NCBI RefSeq assembly: GCF_963678635.1 | Contig: NC_087063.1 | Location: 36,304,540-36,368,539, forward strand | Source: Symsagittifera roscoffensis | Lineage: Eukaryota > Xenacoelomorpha > Acoela > Convolutidae | Length of the DNA: 64,000 bases | Direction: 5' to 3' | Shown here: positions 43,614 to 56,200 of the stretch, in pieces | How positions within the stretch are numbered: position 1 is the stretch's first letter | Layout of the letters: every line of letters starts with the position of its first letter | Program-made: the position numbers and the translations under genes | The notes under the pieces: model-generated | Database searches by the model: none | The model's input: only the letters and a program-made list of their open reading frames with translations | Told to the model about the DNA's origin: nothing

Positions 43614-44726
43614 ACTGTTTAGATGCAAAATTCGATTTCCATATGCTGACATCACGACATAATAAAGAAATATTCAGTTTATTTTTCACAATGAAGCTGA
43701 AATGATTCGAATCTAGCTCATTAACATCAATATTAGCAATGGTCTGGGCCAATTTGTGCTTTAATTCAAGAGAACAAGCACGAAACACATCTTCAATAAC
43801 ACGGGAGGCAATTTTATCTGTAATCAAACTCGGAACTATTTTCAACATTTTCTTCATCAATTTGTCCTTGCTTTTATCACTCGATTGAGATTTAAAGATA
43901 GCACCAAAAATGAAACTCATAAAACGATCGCTAGCTAATTTACTCAAAAACTCAACATCAGATTTAGTTAGACTTTGCATTAGGCTCTGTAAAACAATTG
44001 TCGATTTCCAACGCAACATGGATTGTATGAGAGTCGACGCATGGTATGAAAAAGCAAGTCCTCTTCCATTCTCAGACTCGATCGCTGCCTTGTAAACTGG
44101 TTCAGTCACTAAATAACTCAACAGCATAAATGATATACTTCTGTCTGAGCATTCAAATGCTTCCATGATTGATTCGAATAGTTCTCGTTGACTTTCCACT
44201 TTCTTGACCGAGTTACAAAGACTGTTCAATAGACCAAAGTTCCCACTTTCCAAAATATATGGGATTTCGGTTTTCAAATTTGACACAATTTCTTCCAATT
44301 TATTGCTCGAAATGGTGGACAAGCTTAGCAGTTTTTGCAAGATGAAATTTCCAACCCTGTCGCGACACAACTCCGAGCAGCTTTCAGTGATAGCCGACAC
44401 TATCTTACTTGTGCCAGCAAAATTTTCCAATTCCAATAAGACCTCAATAACTCTACTGAACTGCAAATCTTTGCTGAGCATAACCACTTTACTATTGAAA
44501 TCGTCTGAACTGTTCAATAGTTTTTCCATCAATTTCTGTAACTCCGAGGAAAGTTTACATTTGTCTAGAGCCCGCAAATAATTCTGCAAAGTGAGGGAGA
44601 AAATTTTGTTCTCGATGTTCGAAGCTAGATCAATGACGGCGAAATTGTGGGTGAAATTGGAAAGAATGCTCTTTTGATTGTCAGGAACATCATGTTGTGC
44701 TTCGGAGATAATTTGCGCTTTTCCTT
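43612..44726 (-). CDS. NOP9: NOP9 exon 2
   Basis: Acceptor tgatttcag, then (E)GKAQIISEAQHDVPDNQK and the remaining helical repeats to SNFASKQ and a TAA stop. Confidence 0.88.
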
Positions 44727-46720
44727 CTGAAATCAAACAAACTATATTATTAATGCAAAGAGCAGAGACCCAGCAAACGCCCAGCACCCAACTCTCAAAC
44801 AAAATTGGAAACAACATCATTCGTCTGTTTCAAATTTTCTGCTTTTACTTAAATCTATGAAAAGATGCATTTCTATTAATTTATGATTTTAAGACAATTT
44901 TGCAACTTTGAAAGCACCTAAAATTGCCTTCAATTTCCCTCATTATTTTGGTTAATATCAGATAGTAGGTCTTAAAATAATACAAGACTGCTCGTACCAG
45001 GGCGAAGCCCTGAATGTTCCGACCGCCTTTTAATGTTTAAGGAGCAGTAATAACATTTAAGAAATTAAATAAAATAAAACAAAATGAAATTTTTTTTTTC
45101 TGAAATTTGACTTTTTTTAATGAAAATCATCCCCCACACTCCATATTAAGTACAAAAGGATAAATTTCGCTCCTTGTAACAAATCAATTATGGCAAATAA
45201 GCTTCTTTCAACCAATTTGGAACGATTTCTAAGACGGATTAACTCTCCGCTTACACGTTAATAGCGCGAAATATATCGCGCGTTAATTGTCCCAAATTGG
45301 CCAAAATGGCAATCTTTAAACCCCCGTAACTTTACGAAAAATGATCACAGGTAAAATATCTTTTCAAATTTAAGCTCAGGACAACAATACCTTTCGAATG
45401 ATATAAAAAATTCCGTCAAAAATGGCTAGTTAAAAAGAAATTTGTCTGAAGAAAAAAAAACCCACCCCGAGCACAAATATTCCGTTACTTTCGTATCGAA
45501 AGTCGGAACAACAAGTCACTTGCTCTCGCAAGTGAAAAGATAGTAAGACCTATGGCCCAACTTCTGTGGAAAGTTCGGAGTGAATTACCGGGAGCCGAAT
45601 GACTAATCATTTTCTTCTTACCTTGTGAATTCGTTCGCGAGTAGCTGTCACTTTCCATCAGCAGACAGAGAGCAGCCCTGGCCAAGTAATTCGAGTAGAT
45701 GTTCGTCATTACTTCACCGAAGCTGTCACTCATAGCTTCAAACAGCTTCTCAACAAACACCAATAGCCCGTCCACTTGGACTAGTCTTTTACCACTCTTC
45801 TGAAGTCTTTCCAGTAGACTCCGGCAACACTTCTCTAGAAACTCGGATCCCGCCCGATTTGACAAAAGATGCTTCAGCTTCGTTTTTGAATTGAACGGAG
45901 AAACGAAAGCCATGATCTGTTCGCCTGTCCAAAACTGAACAACCGATGAAATAGAGCTACATGTGTTCTCTTTGCTTACTACTGCATATTCGGATCCCTC
46001 GACGGCAACAAGCATATCGCCCGCTAGTTCCTCCTTTCTCTCCCATTCTGCTCGTTTAATTAGATCTTTCAGACGCAGTAAGTATCGCATAGTTCCTTCA
46101 TCTATGCCTGGCGAAGAAACTGCATTGCTTTTGGAGTGTTGAGACGAATCATTTGCTTGATACACGCCGTCTGTATCGAAATATCTAGAACTTGCACAGT
46201 GACCCCTTCCACCACCTCGCCCTCTGCCTCTGTAAGAGGCACTAGTGTAATCGCGATTATTATCTCTGCTCTGATTTCGATTATTTTCGGTTTTTATTGG
46301 TGGACCGTGATCCTGCTCAGCGTTGACAGCTCTTCCTATTAGTTCCGATTCAGAACTCTCCGAGAATTTAGTGTGCTTTCCACTCCTATATCCAAACTGG
46401 CCAAAACTCCCTCCCCTGCTCTCTCGATTGTGTTGAAATTCATTTCGCTGCTGTTCGAATGATTGATTTGCAAAACACATCCCATCTTCTTTGTTGAGAA
46501 TTTCTTTCGAGCCTTTTCTATCAATTTGAAAACCCGATAAAGAATGTTGTTCCGACGATTCAACTTCCGACGAGTTGAAATGATCATGGGTTTCGTCATT
46601 GTTTTCTTTCTTAGCTTTCTTCGGCTTGACTGCTTTCGGTTTCTTAAATTTTTTGACCAGAAAGTCCAACTCTTCTCTTCGCTTGCGTGAAGACACAGAA
46701 GTTGTGTACTTTTCAGACAT
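43612..46720 (-). CDS. NOP9: NOP9, Pumilio-repeat nucleolar protein (2 exons)
   Basis: NOP9 is a Pumilio-like alpha-helical RNA-binding protein that binds pre-rRNA and is needed for 18S rRNA maturation in the nucleolus. Exons 46720-45622 and 44726-43612 join at phase 1 (TCACAA G/gtaag ... ttgatttcag/AAGGAA) to 738 codons, 737 residues. The N-terminal ~200 residues are basic and low-complexity, with a lysine-rich stretch and an RGRGRGGGRG motif. The rest is a run of helical repeats, including LKHLLSNRAGSEFLEKCC, DRVGNFILQKLL and KIASRVIEDVFRACS. It also has the MEAFEC and HASTLIQSMLRW regions that align with the C-terminal half of human NOP9. The start ATG follows a candidate acceptor by 30 bases; an upstream extension has no ATG. 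Downstream QARS1 begins 246 bases away. Confidence 0.82.
44727..45621. other. NOP9 intron
   Basis: 895 bases, AT-rich. A small perfect palindrome cagggcgaagccctg is at 44998-45012. Nothing else supported. Confidence 0.6.
45622..46720 (-). CDS. NOP9: NOP9 exon 1
   Basis: Encodes MSEKYTTSVSSRKRREELD through the RGG-like stretch and the first Pumilio-like repeats, ending at MESDSYSRTNSQ. Donor CAAG/gtaaga. Confidence 0.85.
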
Positions 46721-46744
46721 AATTTGACCAATCTTAGAGGAGCA

Positions 46745-46765
46745 TTTAAACTGGAAATCAGACCT
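46745..46765 (-). promoter_or_regulatory. 3' splice acceptor-like site before NOP9 start
   Basis: Transcript sense ggtctgatttccag followed by TTTAAATG, leaving a 30-base leader to the NOP9 ATG. The CIAO1 stop is only 189 bases upstream, so a cis intron would have to be very short. A spliced-leader site is an alternative. Confidence 0.4.
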
Positions 46766-46940
46766 ACACTTAAACAAAACATAAATTTTCACAGTGAGTT
46801 ACAGGAAGTTAAACGAATAATTCAGATGAAGTGGGTAAGACAGCAGGAAAACAAAAGTGCCGAAGAGCAGGCTTCTTACAGCTCTGGAATGATATAAATA
46901 CATCACTAAAGATCATTGTTTTTGCCTTTAGCAAGAAAAC

Positions 46941-47290
46941 TCAAATTAAAGTTCCAAACTGGTCATAGGAAACATTCCATAATTTCACAGTTTCATCGTC
47001 GGAAGCACTTAATAGCACGTTATCATAAACAGGGTTCCACGCTAAGGAATTCACATCTCGACTGTGCGCATGTTCACACTTGGTGAGAAGTGAATATGCG
47101 GTGGGATTTGAGGAGAGATTTTCTGGCTTGTATAGACATATTGAGTCGTCGCCTGCTGCTGTGGCAATGCAGTTTGACAATCTATTCCACGCAACATCGT
47201 AGATGGGCCTGCTGTGATCACCGGAAAGCGTTAAGTCGCACTTGTAGCGTGGTACACTGGATGATGAAGGTTCAACTCCTTGGTCACTAC
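46941..47290 (-). CDS. CIAO1: CIAO1 exon 4 and stop
   Basis: Acceptor ggtttgaacag. Encodes (G)SDQGVEP to QFGTLI, the last two blades. TGA at 46943-46941. Confidence 0.95.
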
Positions 47291-50200
47291 CTGTTCAAAC
47301 CATTTTTAAATCAGCGTAGACTGGTTAAAACTTTTCTTTACCTCGCAGTAGATAGCTACAAAAATATCAACAGCTTCTACCTGCAACAGAAGAGTTTGGA
47401 AAAATGAAAAAAATCCAGTTGAATTTCAAGACCCCAAATCAGCCGTTAAATTCGACAATTCCGACACAGAGGCATCGCAGCATTTCACTAGCTTAAGCAA
47501 AAAAACTGTAAGCTTAAAATATGTTGAGCTGCAATGATTTCTTCACAAACATGCTCAAGTGGTCACGAGTGACTGGTTGGGACTCCGTTAAAAAATCAGA
47601 TGGCAATTTTTGAAGAAAAAAAATCGAGCTTGAAAACCAAGAAACCGAAAAAAAATCTGCCTTTCTAAGACCTTAAGAAAGGAAGACTAATTCTTTTATC
47701 TAAATTTAGTAACTACCTTGGTAAAATGCTTTCCATATTTTTAGCGTCAGATCGTCGGAGACAGAGGCGAGGGCTGATGCATCCCTGTTGGTATCCAGGG
47801 ACCATACAGTGCTGCCGTGATTCTCCAGAGTCTGCACACAGTTCCAGTCGTCCATCTCTGGATCTTCTTCGTACATACGGATGGTACTGTCGTAGCCACA
47901 GGAGAAGAGAACGTTTCTTTCCGGATGGAACAACACCTTCTTGACGTCCTGGTTGTGGTTCGACAGGATGGAGATGCACTCGAAGTCATTATCCTCGTCT
48001 GCCTCCCAAATCTGAACAAGAGTTAGGTTAAACTTTCAGCTGGTTAAGAACGGGATAGAAGAAGACTATCTTTCTTAAACATAGGGTCAGTTGTCTCACC
48101 CAGACAGTCTTGTCTCTGCCACAAGTAGCGAGGAGGTTCCCGGAGCAGTTCCATGACACAGACTTCACCTCGTTCTCGTGGCCCTCGATCGTAGCCACCA
48201 CCTCCAGGTTGTCACTCGTCTCATCTCGACTCCACACACAAACTGTACCGTCAAATGAGGCCGACGCTATAAAAAAAATATATCTAATCAATATAAAAAA
48301 TGAACATAGCAATACCAAACCTAACTAATATCGAAAAATATTAGAAGGCACAAAGATATACTTTCGTATCACTCGTTGCATGCATCGCATCTTTTACAAT
48401 TAAATTATTAAATTCACTCATTTTTCAAAAACTTGATTTTCGAAGTCTATGCTCTTCTATTGCCTGCAAAATTTTGCATCAAAATTTTGTATCAAATTGC
48501 ACTTCTTTAAGGCAACAAGCTGGTCTTATGTATTAGGACGATTGTAATCGACGAGACTTGCCAAAAATAGCTTTTTCGAGAAATTTTTTTGCCTATCCAA
48601 TTACTTCAACCAGAAGCGAGAATGCACTTTGCTGAACAACAAAAACGGAGCTCTAATAAAATTAACTACAAAAAAAAGATGAAGCGTTGTAAACAAAACC
48701 TTGAAACTAAAAAAAAACTCTCTCACTGAATCAAACTCGTAATCTGCCACTTCATAGGCAAACACATTTTCACTAGAACAAACACGCTTAACAACTCCTG
48801 TTTTATACATACTTAACGTTTCACACAGAGGCGAAGCTGAGCTTCGCACCACTTGCAATACGATACAAATATGGATCAAACAAAAAAATTCAAAAAATCA
48901 TTTTATCAAATTGCAAAAAAAGTCCTAAATATACGGAGCAAAACTGCCTGCACCATAAGAAACTCTACAGAGCTTTGGGAATGCTTTACAGAACCCAAGT
49001 TTTCAAAAAAACCTTTCTGGGGAACTAAGCAGGCAAAAATAAGCAAAGAGACAACAATCACAATTAGACAAAACTTTCTATTTGCAAGAAAAACTGGTCT
49101 CAATTGGAACCGAACTCCCAGCTTTGTCGTCTCAAGCATTGGGATTACAGCAACTTGCAATAAAGCTAAGCCATTGAGCTACGGGAACTAAGCCGATAAA
49201 AAAACTTAAGGCACAAAAACTCTCTCGAAACACAAAAACTCTCTCGAAACACAAAAACTCTCTCGAAACACAAAAACTCTCTCGAAAAGGCACAAAAAGG
49301 GCCAGCAGGATTCGAACCGCAAATCTTGGCCGTCTCAAGCAGTTATTTTAAATCTATGCCAGATGCTCCGAATGATTGATTGGAATTGGATTTACAACTA
49401 CTAAGCGGTAACAAAGCCGAAAAAACCTGAGCAGAAATCCTTCATGCCGAAAAGAAATTCAAAACAATTCTTTACTTAAAACAATGTAAGTCCCTTTTCC
49501 CATCAGAACACACACACGCGCACAAAAACTTTTTTTTTCGGACGTAACGACGCAATAACAGGCCCTTAAGTCGATATTAACTAGGCCGTAATTTATTAAG
49601 CCGATAAAAAAGACAAAAAAAAGTGAAAATTTAATAAATCGAGCTGGTAGAGCTGGTAAAATTACAACCAATTTGAAAAGCAAATTTCTATTTGGCCAGT
49701 TTTTTGAATTGCTAAAACAACTGCAGTTTGTAGCTAAAATAAAAGATTGTTATATAAGGCAACTAAGAGCAGACAAAAATTAGGCCAATTTTTTTTGAAC
49801 CGGAACATAAACCCAGGACCTTTGCCGTCATAGGCGCATTCGTTAATACCAGGCTAAGTGTGCATGAGACACTAAAAAGTTTGAATTCATTATGAACCAC
49901 CAGGAGTTCAATGAATCCTGTGGACAAAGTTGTTTACGGGAAAAAAAGGCTAGTACCAGATTGCAATACCCTTGATATCGCAAGGGCGAAAAGTGTAATA
50001 CAGATGAATCAGGAAGCAATGAATGCACCGTATAAAAACGGATATATCTCCTGTTGACGTTTTAAGATTTAGCAAAAACTAACTCAAGATGGCTTTGCTT
50101 TCATATTTGTCAAAGCGTCGAGGAAGAAAGCTGTCGGCAAAACAAAGAAGCTGCAAAACGGAGCAGGTCTTTTAAACAGGGGCGAAGTTGCACTTCGCAC

Positions 50201-53200
50201 ACACAATCAAAAATATGACCAATAACGCTACTGGGAAAACTGAATGAGTAAAACTTTGAGTCTACAAAATTTCATAAGTGACGCACGCCAATTGTGAGTC
50301 TAAATAATTGCTAAGTCAAGCAAGCCAATTATGACGCATAAGCAGGACCAGTCAATTTGAAAAAAAAAGAAGAAATTTACCAATTAACATGCCTCAATTT
50401 ATAGAGCAGACGCATTTTAACAAGTATACGAAAACTTCATTTAAAACTTTCGACCCTGTCCAGGTTCGAACCTTCTTATTTGTTGCGGCGGATCTCCTTC
50501 TCTACCTCTACGCTACAGCTCCATGATACCTTGAAGCTAAAATGCTATTTAAAAAATAGACTGTTAATATCCTTAGCATTGGCTGTACTTAATAGCTGGT
50601 TATTGATCAAACTGAACACTTTCGAAACCTAGACCTTATGCTCTAAAAGCCTGTGCTTCCGAAAGGACCTGAAGCTGGCCGAGGTTCCAAAATAAAGCAC
50701 TGCCGATATCTTGCGTTGTGAGAAAACTTATTTATGGGCTTATGTCGAACTTTTTCATTTTAAATAAAAACTTTTTACAATCCTCACGAATAACAATTTC
50801 ATGCTTTTGGACAAAAATTACCAATTTTCTACCTTGAATTATCAGAGAGTTTTAAGAAATGATACAGCAAGACAAATTTCCAAGTGAGTTATCACAGGCA
50901 AAGTTGCAATTGAAAAGCACAAAGAAAAATTAGCAAGCTTTGGGTTCGAGCTCACAACCAGCCCACATGCAAGAAAAACATAATGCCACAAAAATCACAA
51001 AACCTTCTCTTTTCTCTCATTCTCATTCTTTCACACATGCTCTGCTAATAAAACATAGCCAATCGAGGATTGAATTATCGCAAGCGTAAAAGAGTAATCA
51101 ACGCAATGTACATAAAAAAACATAGACTTTCTTGAAAAAACCGAATTTCAAAAAAAAACATTAGATGCCCTTCAAGCTCTTTGAAATTCTAGAACACTAT
51201 TTGATTGGCCCTTTTTGATAACATGAACCCCACTAGAGAAAACTGGATCAATAACTAAAAGTTTTTCCGGTGGAAATCTAAAAATTAAATTGCACTTTCG
51301 AAACTAGTAATCAAAAATCTAAAATCATTCACGGTTTTTGCGCCATTCCACGTTCGTATTTGGAGATTGACGTCACTTTCTTCAGATGATTTTCAATTAA
51401 ACTCAAAAAATGCATATATACCTAAGTGCATTCATAAATGCATCAATATGATTGAGAACACATCTGTTGTTATTAGAGATTTTTAAGACTTTTCCTAAAA
51501 AAAATCAGCAAGACCGATATAAGAGTCTTCAGAACATTCATTACTCTTAACCAGACAGCATGCAATTTGGACACAAATTGTGCCAGTAAAAGTGTCAGAT
51601 ACATTGGAAAAATGGAGGAAACAAAACAGGAGCTTTGCTTGTGCAATTGGTTGATGTACAAAAATTACACGAAGGAGAATCTGCCCTTACAAGCAATAAT
51701 CGCAAGTACAAGCAATAAAAACTGACAAAAAGGGACTCCGAAAAATCTAGAAATGCAAAAACACGCCGGTAAAAAATGTAACCTCGAAATACAAAAGCTG
51801 CTAAATACTAAGGCAACCTAACCTCGGATGCATCCCCCTAAACTAACCCATTTTTTCCCTTTTTTCAGTTAAAGGCCAGTGAGAGGTATTAATAGCTAAA
51901 TTGATATAAAAAAAATTGCAGAATAATTAACTTGAGTTTATTCTACAATCGCTACCTTCGTCTCTGAAAACCGGGAAAATCTCTGTTCACAAAGAGTGAA
52001 CACAGAACACCGTTTTTGGTTTGAAAATAGTGGACTGACTGCCCTAATAACACATTGCTTGAGTAAACAAAAATTGCATCACGTGATACAACGGAAAAAA
52101 GTTAAATTTTGTTGCCCCTTAGTACACTACTCGAAATAAATCAAGAAGCAAAAAAATTGAAGCTGACAGTTTTCGTTCAATTTGGATCAGCAAAACATTA
52201 GATTTCACCCATTTCAAAGTTAAGGACGGAACTGACTGTATCAGCATTACAGATATGATCTCAGACGTCAAACCTGTTGAAATGAAGGGTGTAATAAATG
52301 AATAAATCTAGATTTCTCGCGAATTCAAGGCAACGTGTTAATTCTAATTTCTAACAGATCCAAGTTAATATAACAACCAGACTAGACAAAAATTCTTTGA
52401 ATATTAGGACCAAATGACTATTTTAACAAGTGAGCAAAAATGATACTTTAAAAGACTTAAGAGAAGTCTTATTTTTATAAACGTCACTCTTATGTTCACA
52501 ATCTGGTGCAAGGTCTTTCGCGAGCGATGGTAAAAATAACTAAAAAGCACCATTAAAGCATAAAACGCATAACCCAACAAACTTTCAAATGAAAGTCGAC
52601 CAATGTAAGTCTGTCGACAAGATAAACGAACATTTTATGACAAGTACCGCTTCAACATTGGACTAGTATAGACTTTGCTTCGGTCACCTCAAACAGCTCT
52701 CAGTTCCCTTTCCCAGCAGGGGTAATTAATTAGGTATAATTATGACCCACCCTAAACTATCTCATCTCAATTCCTTTCACCCTGCTCCTCAAAATGTAAA
52801 TACTGTTCTTATCTCTTTAATTGTGTGAAGGGGCAGTTGGCATAATCAATATTGGTATATTAAAACTTTTATGTTGACCTGCTGACCATAACACAATTTC
52901 GCAGATGATACCTTTAATCAACAGCTGAAAACTGATATTTATTTTTGTTAACTACGTGCAACTCAAATTAAGAACTTGATAGTGCCCTCTTCAAGCGATA
53001 GCAAACATAGTAACAAAAGTACAAAGGATTCGAGGCTGCACAAAATACTACAGTTGGTTTTTGAACAACTAATTTGAATTTTATTATTTTTGTTCCAAGC
53101 AAGCGAACACAGAGAGTAGAGAAGAACTAAGTGTTTTCCTCGCGAAATTAGACAAAAAACTTCAGGTGGAGTCGAGTGCTATATTATACACATAGGCAAA

Positions 53201-56200
53201 ACTTAAATTCTCAAACAAGCAACAAAGATGGTAAAAATGAAAAGCCGGTAAAATGATCAAACAAATGATATTGCAGCGATGGACTGAGCCCATGAGCCCA
53301 CCATCTGCTCGTTATAGGCAAAAACTAAGATAGTCCACTCGGCCAAAAGAGTAACAGACTATATTACAAAAATTAAAATTGAGAAGCCAAGCCGAGTTTG
53401 CACCACTTGTGATCCAATTATGAATGACTTGATTTCGTGCAGATGAATAAAAAGAAAAACTATAGAATCGTACTGTTATAAAAGGCTGTTAAAAAATTAC
53501 AGATGGAAATAGGAAGGTTGATAAAAAAGCTTCAAAAAACTCCAAGTATTTTTCTTTTTCGTCTCAAGCATGGGTGTTAACACTGCGCCAATTGTGCAGA
53601 ATTATCCGCTTAATTTGGAAATTATCATGAGCCAAATGAAAGCACATGTACTGTTTTTACGTTAGAATTCTGTGAACAAAGTTTTTTACGAAAAAAGTCT
53701 AGAAACCAGTAGCAACACCTTTGTTTATCGCAAGTGTAACAACAAATCAGCAATAAAAGCTTTTCAGTTAAACGGCTAAAACTATTGCTTTAATTTCGTG
53801 TAATTGAAAATGAAAACTATAGAAATTGAAATTGTAATGAAATTGAACAAAATGCGCCTAGCCGGACAAAAAATGTCGGACTTTAACATAGCCAAGAGAT
53901 ACGTCGAAAGTGTCAAGGAACTAAGAATCAAAAGAACATAATTTGAATTTCATTAGTCTGTTATGATGGACACATTTTTAGACAACTAAACTATTTAGAG
54001 AAAACTAGGTCAATAGATAAAATTCGACTGGGAACTCAAAAACTGAAGCCCATTTTTGGAAGTCAATGACGTTTTTTTTAGTTATTTGCCATTTGACAGT
54101 GTAATTTGCCTTCTATTTGCAAATGATTATGAATAGAACCTAAAAAAAGCTAGAAAGAAATCATAACTCAAACCGTGGAAAACCACAAGACCTAAATAAA
54201 CGATAAATCATTTCGTTCATTACAAGTTCAAAACACAAGCTGTAGCAGAGAAAAAAAGCCACTCTCACTCGCGATTCAATCGATACTTGACACAGGCATA
54301 ACGGGGCTGCCTGTATCGAAAAACTACATCAACAATAATGTCACATGTTTGGCTCGAATAATGTTCAATTTGAGAAAACATTCGAGAACCTCAATCTCCA
54401 GCATTAAATAAGCTCTAAGAAAACATAATGAAGCGGGAATTAAGCCAGAAATATTTGTGTAGACGCCAATGGATCCAACTAAAAACGAAAAAAAAATATT
54501 GTCATGAAAAACTGAGATAATACGTTTTGAAACTCCCAAGGAGCAACACAAGGCGAGAGCAGATAATCAGTAATATGTCACACACTGACTCTATAGAGAG
54601 CTGCAACAGCACTCTTAAGGAGTTAGTGTGCAAATTCCATTCCAGGTTACCGGATCCACGACCTGAAAAAAAAAGAAGGTACATGCTTTGAGTACTTAAC
54701 TACCGAAAAAAAAACGTTTTTATAGAAAGAAGAAGTGTACACCGTCAAGCTCTAAACAACACTGTTGACGAGTTGTTTGCAAAAGGAAGAACTAAAAAAA
54801 AGTGCAACAATTGAGGAAGTAAGCCCAAAATTAGATAGAGAGCAGCCTGGAAGGAGTTCAAGACAAGCACGTCCTCGGATAAAAGCGCCACGCATATCCG
54901 GTAATGAAAGAGACATTTCGGAGTGTTCGTTTTGCGTAAGCTGGAGATGAGGAGAAAAAATGAATCCAGTAATTGCAAGTTTCAAATGCAGTATGAGAAT
55001 CTGTTTACGAAGACCGACGGGAGAAAAGTTTGTTAAAGATCACTTCCAACTGCGGATAGTGGACCTCCTAAAGGGCAGAAGTACTACTAGCCTTGAGAGA
55101 AATTACCGCGGGCAAGGCTCGTGGTGAGAGTCCGATAACCAGAGATTTTTCTCAAGTTGCTCGAAAAATTCTCCAGCCTCTTTTAATTGATATCTGGCTC
55201 AGACCAGAAAGTATTCCTCAATTATGCTTCTCAATTACGAGAAAATGATAAAGGAATTAAATGAAACGAATTGAAAAAACGCAGATATCTCCTAGCAGCC
55301 CAGCACCGGCAGGTGTTGTCCAAGAGAAGCGTTTTTGATTGCCCCTGAACAATCTGTAATCAGACATATGTTTCTGTCAAGGGATGGACTAACCACATGC
55401 AAAATTGCCAACCGCATATGAAACTTAGCAACGCAACAGAAGTGATAGTCTCAGCACTCCATTTGAATCAGCGAACCTACGCATCGCACCAAGACACTAG
55501 CACAGGTATGAGGTGCTACGATGTCCCTTCTGCTCTTATCGGTGCTCTATTAAAAATGAACGATCAATCGCTAAGCGAAGCACCGATATTCGTGGGTAAA
55601 AGCAAGGCTAATGCCCGAGCCGCCAAAATATTAAGCTTTTCTCGAATAAAGTTGAATTTGAGAAAACTTTCAAGAAATTCAATCGACAACGTTAAATTAG
55701 CTCAGAAAAAACAAGGGAGCGGTAAATAAGCCAGCAGTATTTGTGGACACCACTTGATCCGGAAAGAAAATCATTGCCATGAAAAACTTCGAGCTTAAAC
55801 GTTTTGAAACTTCCTTCAGTGGGCAACACAAGGCTAGAGACAAATAATCAGTGACCTGTCCCACACTGATTCTATACAGAGCTTCAACAGCAGTCTTATG
55901 GAGTTAATGTGCAATTTCCATGTCAGGTCACAGGATCCCGAACCTGAAGAAAAAGAAAGTACGCTCTCTGAGTACTTGACTACCGAAAAACCTTTAGTTT
56001 TTAAATACAAAAGATGTGTTCACAGTCAGGTTCTAAGCAACTGCACCGACGAGTTGGTTGCAAAAAAGGAAACAGCTAGAGTTAAAGTGCAACAAAGTGA
56101 GGAAGTATGCCCAAAACGAGATTGAGAGAGCAACCTCTAAGGACTTTAAGACAAGCGAAGCCAATACGGTGTTGAAAAAGATTTTTCTAAGTGTTCCTTT

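Noticed and set aside
43910-44581. Plus-strand open frames of 61 and 125 codons
   Set aside because: They are antisense to NOP9 exon 2 and have no recognisable content.
47706-48030. Several long frames on both strands over CIAO1 exon 3
   Set aside because: Shadow frames of the WD40 coding exon; only the frame that joins exons 2 and 4 in phase is real.
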